Source: Lysobacterales bacterium (lineage in GTDB: Bacteria; Pseudomonadota; Gammaproteobacteria; Xanthomonadales; S139-57). From it: a DNA stretch of 5,257 nt. The first letter of the stretch is position 1; each line of letters begins with the position of its first letter. The notes beneath the pieces are model-generated. The model made no database searches. It saw nothing but the letters and a program-made list of their open reading frames with translations, and had not been told where the DNA came from. Made by a program: the position numbers and the translations under genes. Below are positions 1 to 5,257 of the stretch, in pieces. The stretch covers positions 1 through 5,257 of the forward strand of contig JALWTZ010000259.1 of assembly GCA_026993285.1 (NCBI GenBank). The letters run 5' to 3'.

Positions 1-1495
1 CCGGGTAGGGGCTGTAGGCGGGAATCAGGCGGCGGGTCAACGCTTCCAGATTGCCCGGCCCCGGCACGCTGTCCGCCGGGTACAGGTCGGGGAAGGCCCG
101 TTGCTTCAAGCGCAGGGAGCGCCGCCATTTGCGCAGGAAATAGCGGCTGAACAGCCAGCCGCTGTATTGTATGCCCTGCATGGCGTGCAACGGATCGATG
201 GGTGGGCAGATGGCGCAGATGCCGGCCAGTTGCAGTTTGTGCCAGCGGGCTTTCATGCCGATGCGCAGGGCGAAATTGCCGCCCAGGGAGAAACCGGCCA
301 GCAGGGTGGCCTCCGGTTGCACCCGGCGCACGATTTCCGCCACCGCTGCCGTGGCTTCATCCAGCATGCAGGAATGAAACAGGCCTTCGTTGATGTGATG
401 GGTGGGGCCGTGGTCACGCAGGTTCAGCCGCGCCACCCCGTAGCCGGCCTGCCACAGGCGGGTGGCCGCCGACAGCAGATAGGCGGACCGGGCACTGCCT
501 TCCCAGCCATGAATCAGCACCACCAGCCGGCCGTTGCTACCGGGGCTGTATTCGGCCAGCAGACGGCTGTTCTCCAGTTCCAGCTCCAGGGGCTGGCTGG
601 CGGCCAGCATGGGGTTGTTTCGCCGCAGGTGCCAGCTTCTGGGGCCGGTGCTGGCCAGCACGGTCTGCCAGAAGGGGCCGCGCAGCCCTGCTGGCGGGGC
701 AAAGGCCGGTTCCACCGGTGGCGGGCCGGGCAGCTGGGCCGGGTCTTCCGCGATACGCGCCACCTGCGCCTGTGCCAGTGCCGCCAGGTTGCGCCGGTCC
801 ATGCCCTCGGGACTGATGGCCGGCGAAAAACCCAGGATCACCCGGGTGGGCGGCTGCAACAGCAGGCGCAGGTAATTGACCAGGGTGGATTCTTCCGGAC
901 GGAAGGCCGGTTCGGTGCATACCTGCCCGCCCCGCTCGAAACGCAGGGCCACGGGCCAGACCGGGCGAGCGGCATCCAGCGCCGATTGCAGCAGCCGCCC
1001 ATGAAAGCGGTGTACCCGGCCATCGTTGTAAGTGCGGCCTTCCGGAAATACCGCCACCCAGCGGCCCTGGGCCAGGGAATCGGTCATGTGCCGCCGGGTC
1101 TGTTCCGCCGAGGCGCCATCACCGCGCACCAGAAACAGGGTGCCGGCCCGCTGGGCCAGCAGGCCGATGACCGGCCAGCGGCGCACCTCCGCCTTGGAAA
1201 CGAACTGCACCGGCAGCCAGGCCAACAGCAGCAGAATATCCACCCAGCTCAGGTGGTTGGCCACCACCAGGCCGGGCTGATCGGGAATGCGCCCCTGGGG
1301 CAGTTGCCGCAGGCCCAGCAGGCGGCAAAATACCCGCGAGAATTGCTGCACCAGCCAGCGGCTGCGCGGGTTTTCCACATAGCTGCCGCCGGGCAGGAAC
1401 AGAGAAACGGCGATGACCGGCAGGCACAGCAGAAACCAGCCCAGTGAAGCCATCAGCCGCCAGGCCGCCACCGGCACGCGCCAAAACCACTTCAC
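1..1495 (-). CDS. PlsC-type lysophospholipid acyltransferase fused to YheT-like alpha/beta hydrolase (partial, C-terminus outside window)
   Basis: A single frame runs from a GTG at 1495 to the left edge without a stop (498 codons visible). Residues about 1-235 form a PlsC-type membrane acyltransferase, which moves an acyl chain from acyl-CoA or acyl-ACP to a lysolipid. Visible are a hydrophobic anchor (about 15-35), the catalytic HX4D motif in NHLSWVD (H81, D86), a motif II-like LFLVRG (R124), FPEGRT (150-155) and VWPVAL (179-184). A Pro-rich linker (about 250-264) leads to an alpha/beta hydrolase domain: oxyanion-type HGWEGS (329-334), LNLRDHG (357-363) and nucleophile elbow GFSLGGN (401-407, Ser403). 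The catalytic acid and histidine should lie beyond the edge. The GTG overlaps the preceding stop as GTGA and has GGAG 8 bases upstream; ATG at 1453 (residue 15) is a less likely start that would cut the anchor. NHxSWxD resembles OlsA-like acyltransferases as much as canonical PlsC, so the acceptor lipid is open. Domain calls are firm; joint function is inference. Confidence 0.88.
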   Translation of the reverse strand, partial: MKWFWRVPVAAWRLMASLGWFLLCLPVIAVSLFLPGGSYVENPRSRWLVQQFSRVFCRLLGLRQLPQGRIPDQPGLVVANHLSWVDILLLLAWLPVQFVSKAEVRRWPVIGLLAQRAGTLFLVRGDGASAEQTRRHMTDSLAQGRWVAVFPEGRTYNDGRVHRFHGRLLQSALDAARPVWPVALRFERGGQVCTEPAFRPEESTLVNYLRLLLQPPTRVILGFSPAISPEGMDRRNLAALAQAQVARIAEDPAQLPGPPPVEPAFAPPAGLRGPFWQTVLASTGPRSWHLRRNNPMLAASQPLELELENSRLLAEYSPGSNGRLVVLIHGWEGSARSAYLLSAATRLWQAGYGVARLNLRDHGPTHHINEGLFHSCMLDEATAAVAEIVRRVQPEATLLAGFSLGGNFALRIGMKARWHKLQLAGICAICPPIDPLHAMQGIQYSGWLFSRYFLRKWRRSLRLKQRAFPDLYPADSVPGPGNLEALTRRLIPAYSPYP

Positions 1496-1818
1496 CGCAT
1501 GGGCTCCGGTGGCAGCTGGTAGCCACACTGCCAGCACTGGCCGAACTGGGCTTCGTTGACCGCGCCGCACTGCGGGCAGGTCCAGGCTTGACCGCGGGAC
1601 AGCGGCTGTTTGCGCCAGGCCTCGATCAGCCGCAGGGCGGTTTCCATCTCCACTTCCGGCACTTCCACGGCCGGCAGCACGCCCGGCGTGGTCATCACTT
1701 CCACCGCCACCGACCAGAGCTGGTCATGGATGACACGCGGGTGCAGGCCGTTGGCCCGCAGGTAGCTGGCCACCAGATGGGCATCCACCGGGTTCTCGCC
1801 TTCGTAGACCTGCCGCAT
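1492..1818 (-). CDS. DUF2007-type small protein with C-terminal zinc ribbon
   Basis: This 108-residue soluble protein starts MRQVYEGENPVDAHLVASYL, the typical opening of the DUF2007 family (called putative signal-transducing proteins; no reaction is established). Residues 1-70 should form the small alpha/beta DUF2007 fold. Residues 81-98 are a CxxC-x10-CxxC zinc ribbon (C81, C84, C95, C98) close to the C-terminus. The ATG at 1818 is preferred because it matches the family start; a TTG at 1824 would add two residues. Only a weak GGTAAG lies 8 bases upstream of the ATG and it overlaps the glyoxalase stop codon, so translation is probably coupled to that gene. Its own stop overlaps the GTG start of the acyltransferase-hydrolase gene by 4 bases. 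No signal peptide or membrane segment is seen. A ligand- or protein-binding adaptor role is inference from the zinc ribbon only. Confidence 0.85.
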   Translation of the reverse strand: MRQVYEGENPVDAHLVASYLRANGLHPRVIHDQLWSVAVEVMTTPGVLPAVEVPEVEMETALRLIEAWRKQPLSRGQAWTCPQCGAVNEAQFGQCWQCGYQLPPEPMR

Positions 1819-1827
1819 GGGCAAGGC

Positions 1828-2247
1828 TTACCAGCTGCCGGTATTGGGCATGGAGGCCCAGGGTTCCCGCGCGGGCAGGGGTTCGCCCTGCTGCAGCAGT
1901 TCGATGGAAATGCCGTCGGGTGATTTCACGAAAGCCATGTAGCCGTCGCGCGGCGGGCGGTGGATGGTGTAACCCAGCTCCGCCAAATGGGCGCATTTGG
2001 CGTAGATGTCCTCCACCGCGTAGGCGATGTGGCCGAAATTGCGCCCGGCCGGGTAGGGTTCCACATCCCAGTTCCAGGTCAGTTCGATCTGGGCCTGTTC
2101 ATCGCCGGGCGCGGCAAGAAAAACCAAGGTAAAGCGACCGGCGGGTACATCCTTGCGGCGGATTTCCTTGAGGCCCAGGCCCTGGCAATAGAAACGCAGG
2201 GAAGCGTCCAGGTCGGTGACCCGAACCATGGTGTGCAGGTAGCGCAT
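1828..2247 (-). CDS. gloA: Glyoxalase I-like VOC metalloenzyme (lactoylglutathione lyase family)
   Basis: This 139-residue cytosolic protein is of the vicinal oxygen chelate superfamily. Glyoxalase I isomerises the methylglyoxal-glutathione hemithioacetal to S-lactoylglutathione, using Ni or Zn. The N-terminus MRYLHTMVRV and the blocks IELTWNW and FGHIAY closely match E. coli GloA (135 residues), and all four metal ligands are placed as expected: H5, E55, H73 and E116. The segment before the last ligand (RPPRDGYMAFVKSPDG) is about six residues shorter than the GloA loop I recall, and there is an extra tail ending PWASMPNTGSW, which I recall from a GloA-like clade common in proteobacteria. Substrate could therefore be methylglyoxal-glutathione or a related adduct. 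It begins 5 bases after the upstream gene's stop, with GGAAGA 9 bases before the ATG, and is cotranscribed with its neighbours. The family assignment is firm; the gene symbol is less so. Confidence 0.88.
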   Translation of the reverse strand: MRYLHTMVRVTDLDASLRFYCQGLGLKEIRRKDVPAGRFTLVFLAAPGDEQAQIELTWNWDVEPYPAGRNFGHIAYAVEDIYAKCAHLAELGYTIHRPPRDGYMAFVKSPDGISIELLQQGEPLPAREPWASMPNTGSW

Positions 2248-2252
2248 GGGGT

Positions 2253-3116
2253 TCAGTCTTCCTTCCGGTTCTTGCGGTTCCAGAGGTCTTTCAACCGCAG
2301 GCGTTTGGTGATGGGACCAAGTTTTTCCTTCAGCCCGCTGATGGGATCATGGGATTCAGCCGGCTCGTCTTCCAGACGCCGCATGGATTCTGCCAACATG
2401 ACCTCCTGCGTGCGTTGCCGCTCGGCCTTTTCCATCTCCGCGCGCAGGCGGGCACGCACTTCCTCCGGCAACTCCTCGCGCAGGAAATGGTTGGGCTCAC
2501 CGGCAATATAGCGGCCCAGCTGGTCCAGCAGCTCGGTGTTGATCTGGTCATGGGCCAGATAGCGCTTGCCGGTGCCGAAATCCTCGAAACGATGCAGCTC
2601 CACCTGGATACGCTCCGATTCCACATGGGCCTTGACTCGCACCTGCTGCAACAACTTGCCATGAATGCGGAAAGTGGCCGAGATCAGGTTGCCTTCCTCG
2701 TCTTTTTTGCTCTTGGCATTGCCGGCCAGCATCTGGTCACGCAGAAAACGGGCCAGCTTCTTCACATTGCGCTCGCCCTCCACCTCCACCGGCTCGGCAT
2801 CGGCCTGTTCCAGCACCACATGGGCATTGAGGGTGATGACCGTCTCCCAGCGTTGATGATCCACCTCCAGCTTGTGGTCATAGGCTGGACGGAAGTGCAA
2901 TGTGCCCACCGAAGGGATCTCATACTGGAAGGTCTTTTCCGGCTTGACATAGGTGAGGTGTTTGACCACCTTGTCCAGGTAGTCGTAGATCTCGCGCATC
3001 CGTGGCACGATGTGGGTCTGGTAGTGTGCCTCTTGCTGTTCGCGCTTTTCTTTGGCACTCAGCTCCGCTTCCTTTTGCTGTTGTGCCTTTTTTTCCAGTT
3101 CGTCCAGCAGGCTCAT
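2253..3116 (-). CDS. Conserved-looking charged protein of unknown function with N-terminal coiled coil
   Basis: I do not recognise this 287-residue protein. Residues about 4-32 are a Lys/Glu/Gln-rich helix likely to form a coiled coil. Residues about 60-175 look beta-rich (alternating segments such as FQYEIPSVGTLHFRP and ATFRIHGKLLQQVRVKAHV) with an Arg/Lys-rich helix in between (118-130). Residues about 190-250 are again helical and strongly charged, and the tail (262-286) is basic. There is no signal peptide, membrane segment, cysteine or obvious catalytic motif, so a cytosolic structural, binding or adaptor role is more likely than an enzyme. The ATG at 3116 is supported by GGAG 6 bases upstream; the frame stays open much further upstream, but only antisense to parC. 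It is the first gene of the minus-strand operon and lies divergent to parC. Codon use and GC resemble its neighbours. Confidence 0.82.
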   Translation of the reverse strand: MSLLDELEKKAQQQKEAELSAKEKREQQEAHYQTHIVPRMREIYDYLDKVVKHLTYVKPEKTFQYEIPSVGTLHFRPAYDHKLEVDHQRWETVITLNAHVVLEQADAEPVEVEGERNVKKLARFLRDQMLAGNAKSKKDEEGNLISATFRIHGKLLQQVRVKAHVESERIQVELHRFEDFGTGKRYLAHDQINTELLDQLGRYIAGEPNHFLREELPEEVRARLRAEMEKAERQRTQEVMLAESMRRLEDEPAESHDPISGLKEKLGPITKRLRLKDLWNRKNRKED

Positions 3117-3186
3117 GCCGTACTCCGGTTTCAGGGTATTTGCGCTAGGCCACAGGCTGCCTGGCAACGCCTTTTCGATCCTCCGT

Positions 3187-3195
3187 TTTATACCA
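3187..3195 (-). promoter_or_regulatory. Predicted extended -10 promoter of the minus-strand operon
   Basis: Read on the minus strand the sequence is TGGTATAAA: an extended -10 (TGn) followed by TATAAA, five of six matches to the sigma-70 consensus. No good -35 hexamer lies 16-18 bases upstream, which is tolerated with an extended -10. Transcription would start near 3180, giving a leader of about 65 bases before the ATG at 3116. Seen by eye only. Confidence 0.45.
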
Positions 3196-3222
3196 CAAAA
3201 ACCTTTGTTGTACCTATGTATA

Positions 3223-3270
3223 CCGCACGCACCCGCACGCTGGCCATCACATTTTGCTAGACTCGTGCGG
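3223..3270. repeat. Three copies of CCGCACG around the parC promoter
   Basis: CCGCACGC occurs at 3223-3230 and again, one helical turn later, at 3233-3240. The heptamer recurs inverted as CGTGCGG at 3264-3270, directly after the predicted -10. The copies therefore flank the parC core promoter. This could be a regulator binding site; no known regulator is identified. Confidence 0.5.
3256..3263 (+). promoter_or_regulatory. Predicted extended -10 promoter of parC
   Basis: The plus strand reads TGC immediately followed by TAGACT (3258-3263). TAGACT matches TATAAT at four of six positions and overlaps an extended -10 TGn. The -35 position (about 3235-3240) has no TTGACA-like sequence and instead carries one copy of a CCGCACGC repeat. 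Transcription would start near 3270, giving a leader of about 20 bases. Confidence 0.4.
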
Positions 3271-3290
3271 TTCAAAAACGTTGGATGATC

Positions 3291-5257
3291 ATGAGCACGA
3301 CCCTCATCGACAACCAGGCCGAACAGCAGCCCCTGCGGGAGTATGCCGAGCGGGCCTATCTGGACTATTCCATGTATGTGGTGCTGGACCGCGCCCTGCC
3401 CCATATCGGCGACGGGCTCAAGCCGGTGCAGCGGCGCATCATCTACGCCATGTCGGAACTGGGGCTTTCCGCCACCGCCAAGCCGAAGAAATCCGCCCGC
3501 ACCATCGGGGATGTGATCGGCAAGTTCCACCCCCATGGGGATTCCGCCTGCTACGAGGCCATGGTGCTGATGGCCCAGCCGTTCTCCTACCGCTACCCGC
3601 TGGTGGACGGGCAGGGCAATTTCGGCTCGCCGGACGATCCCAAGTCCTTCGCGGCCATGCGCTATACCGAATCCCGCCTCACGCCCTATGCCCGCCTGCT
3701 GCTGCAGGAACTGGAAATGGGCACGGTGGACTGGGTGCCCAATTTCGACGGCACGCTGAATGAACCCGCCCTGCTGCCGGCTCGGGTGCCCAACCTGCTG
3801 CTCAATGGCGCATCCGGCATCGCCGTGGGCATGGCCACCGACATCCCGCCGCACAACCTGCGTGAAGTGGTCACGGCCTGCGTGGCCCTGTTGCAGGACG
3901 AAAGCCTGGACACCGAAGCCCTGATGGCCCACATCCCGGCACCGGATTATCCCACCGCCGCGGAGATCATCACCCCGCGGGACGAATTGCTGCGCATGTA
4001 CGAAAGCGGCCAAGGCTCGCTGCGCATGCGGGCGGTGTACCACCGCGAGCAGGGCGACATCGTGCTCACCGCCCTGCCACACCAGGTTTCTCCGGCGAAA
4101 ATCATGGAACAGATCGCCCAGCAGATGCAGCAGAAGAAACTGCCCTGGCTGGAAGACCTGCGCGATGAATCCGACCATGAAAACCCGGTACGGCTGGTGC
4201 TGGTGCCCCGCTCCAATCGGGTGGATGTGGAAGCCCTGATGAGCCATCTGTTTGCCACCACCGACCTGGAAAAATCCTTCCGCATCAACCTCAATGTGGT
4301 GGGCATCGACGGCAAGCCCCAGGTCAAGCCACTGAAGGGCTTGTTGCTGGAGTGGCTGCAATTCCGCCAGGACACCGTGCGCCGCCGGCTGGAATTCCGC
4401 CTGGACAAGGTGCGTGACCGCCTGCATATCCTCGAAGGCCTGTTGATTGCCTATCTCAACATCGACGAGGTCATCCACATCATCCGCACCGAGGACGAAC
4501 CCAAGCCGGTGCTGATGCAGCGCTTCGGCATCACCGCCACCCAGGCCGAGGCCATACTGGAACTGAAGCTGCGTCACCTGGCCCGGCTGGAAGAAATGAA
4601 GATTCGCGGTGAGCAGGATGCGCTGGCCGAGGAAGCCCGCGAGCTGGAAGCCCTGCTGGGCTCGAAAGCCAAACTGCGCAAGCGGGTGCGCGAGGAACTG
4701 CTGGCCGATGCGGAAAAATACGGTGACGCGCGCCGATCGCCAGTGGTGGAACGGGCGACGGCCCGGCCGCTGGACGAATCCGCCCTGATTCCCAGCGAGC
4801 CGGTGACGGTGGTGCTGTCCAAACTGGGCTGGGTACGCGCCGCCAAGGGGCACGATGTGGACCCGGCGGGGCTGAACTACAAATCCGGCGACGAGTTCCT
4901 CGATGCCGCCCTGGGCCGCAGCAACCAGCAGGCGGTGTTTCTCGATACCAGTGGCCGGGCCTATTCCCTGCCCATCCACACCCTGCCCTCGGCCCGCAGC
5001 CAGGGTGAGCCGCTCACCGGCCGCTTCACCCCGCCTTCGGGCGCGGGCTTTGCCACGGTCACCGCCGGCAAGCCGGACAGCCTGTGGCTGTTCGCCTCGG
5101 ACCACGGCTACGGCTTTTACACCCGCCTGGAAAACACCTACTCCCGCAACAAGACCGGCAAAGCCCTGCTCAACCTGCCGGCCGGTAGCCAGGTACTCAA
5201 GCCCGTGCCGGTTTACCAGCCGGAAAGCGACCAGGTGGCCGTGGCCACATCCAGCGG
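3291..5257 (+). CDS. parC: DNA topoisomerase IV subunit A (partial, C-terminus outside window)
   Basis: ParC pairs with ParE to form the type IIA topoisomerase that decatenates replicated chromosomes and relaxes supercoils, using a covalent 5'-phosphotyrosine break. 655 codons are visible; E. coli ParC has 752 residues, so roughly 100 are missing. Residues about 1-495 are the breakage-reunion core, with winged helix, tower and coiled-coil arms. The catalytic Arg-Tyr pair is R124-Y125 (E. coli Y120), in AAMRYTESRL. The quinolone-determining stretch HPHGDSACYE has S85 and E89, equal to E. coli S80 and E84, so no classical resistance change is present. NGASGIAVGMATDIPPHN follows. From about residue 500 (VLSKLGWVRAAKGH) the GyrA-like beta-pinwheel domain begins. 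The ATG at 3291 has GGA 5 bases upstream; an in-frame ATG at 3285 would add two residues but lacks a ribosome site. ParC rather than GyrA is favoured by the start, the core sequence and the degenerate C-terminal domain. No parE is in the window. Confidence 0.97.
   Translation, partial: MSTTLIDNQAEQQPLREYAERAYLDYSMYVVLDRALPHIGDGLKPVQRRIIYAMSELGLSATAKPKKSARTIGDVIGKFHPHGDSACYEAMVLMAQPFSYRYPLVDGQGNFGSPDDPKSFAAMRYTESRLTPYARLLLQELEMGTVDWVPNFDGTLNEPALLPARVPNLLLNGASGIAVGMATDIPPHNLREVVTACVALLQDESLDTEALMAHIPAPDYPTAAEIITPRDELLRMYESGQGSLRMRAVYHREQGDIVLTALPHQVSPAKIMEQIAQQMQQKKLPWLEDLRDESDHENPVRLVLVPRSNRVDVEALMSHLFATTDLEKSFRINLNVVGIDGKPQVKPLKGLLLEWLQFRQDTVRRRLEFRLDKVRDRLHILEGLLIAYLNIDEVIHIIRTEDEPKPVLMQRFGITATQAEAILELKLRHLARLEEMKIRGEQDALAEEARELEALLGSKAKLRKRVREELLADAEKYGDARRSPVVERATARPLDESALIPSEPVTVVLSKLGWVRAAKGHDVDPAGLNYKSGDEFLDAALGRSNQQAVFLDTSGRAYSLPIHTLPSARSQGEPLTGRFTPPSGAGFATVTAGKPDSLWLFASDHGYGFYTRLENTYSRNKTGKALLNLPAGSQVLKPVPVYQPESDQVAVATSS

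Larger units (their letters stand above)
3117..3290. promoter_or_regulatory. Divergent intergenic region between the minus-strand operon and parC
   Basis: These 174 bases separate two divergent starts and must hold both promoters. The middle (about 3170-3260) is AT-richer than the flanking genes. It contains the two -10-like elements listed separately, phased short repeats, and a small palindrome CAGGC-T-GCCTG at 3153-3163 in the leader of the minus-strand operon. No RNA gene, small reading frame with a good ribosome site, or terminator is seen. Confidence 0.75.

Noticed and set aside
101..1447. 448-codon plus-strand open frame opposite the acyltransferase-hydrolase gene.
   Set aside because: Its product is Gln/Gly/Ala/His-rich without a recognisable fold, while the opposite strand carries intact enzyme motifs.
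3153..3163. CAGGC-T-GCCTG palindrome as a terminator or operator.
   Set aside because: The stem is too short and has almost no loop or following T run on either strand, so not a terminator. As an operator it is unsupported; chance is likely.
2349..3260. 303-codon plus-strand open frame with hydrophobic stretches, opposite the unknown gene.
   Set aside because: The Leu-rich stretches are the complement of Lys/Glu/Gln codons of the minus-strand coiled-coil protein; no ribosome site supports it.
3285..3290. Alternative parC start two codons upstream (ATG ATC ATG).
   Set aside because: The GGA at 3283-3285 overlaps this ATG and cannot serve it, but is well spaced for the ATG at 3291.
3527..3560. 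Possible quinolone-resistance changes in ParC.
   Set aside because: The positions equal to E. coli S80 and E84 are the wild-type Ser and Glu.
2253..5105. Very long open frame (about 950 codons) on the minus strand antisense to parC and continuing into the 287-residue gene.
   Set aside because: Only the last 287 codons look like a real protein. The rest is low-complexity Gly/Gln/His/Val-rich sequence typical of the antisense frame of a GC-rich gene, and parC on the plus strand is unmistakable.

Overview
The window reads as chromosomal DNA of a GC-rich gammaproteobacterium. The main evidence is a ParC that follows the Escherichia coli protein closely around the active site, with a constant +5 residue offset, together with a GloA-type glyoxalase and ordinary GC-rich codon use throughout. 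A marine, Alcanivorax/Marinobacter-like origin is a guess from the general look of the proteins; I cannot fix the genus. I see no transposase, phage gene, tRNA, rRNA, CRISPR array or sign of recent transfer.

Layout: positions 1-3116 hold four tightly packed genes, all on the minus strand and probably one operon. In transcription order they are a 287-residue charged protein of unknown function (3116-2253), a GloA-like VOC metalloenzyme (2247-1828), a 108-residue DUF2007-type protein with a C-terminal zinc ribbon (1818-1492), and a two-domain protein (1495 to beyond position 1) joining a PlsC-type acyltransferase to a YheT-like alpha/beta hydrolase. The junctions are 5 bases, 9 bases and a 4-base GTGA overlap. 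A 174-base divergent intergenic region (3117-3290) follows, and parC (topoisomerase IV subunit A) runs on the plus strand from 3291 off the right edge.

How they fit together: parC is housekeeping chromosome decatenation. The minus-strand operon has no obvious single pathway: methylglyoxal-type detoxification, a small regulatory-looking protein, and membrane-lipid acyl chemistry. The most unusual points are the acyltransferase-hydrolase fusion, which is read through in one uninterrupted frame with both sets of motifs intact, and the divergent promoter region. That region carries short repeats at 10-bp multiples and three copies of a CCGCACG heptamer around the predicted parC promoter. I found no clear new defence or mobile system.
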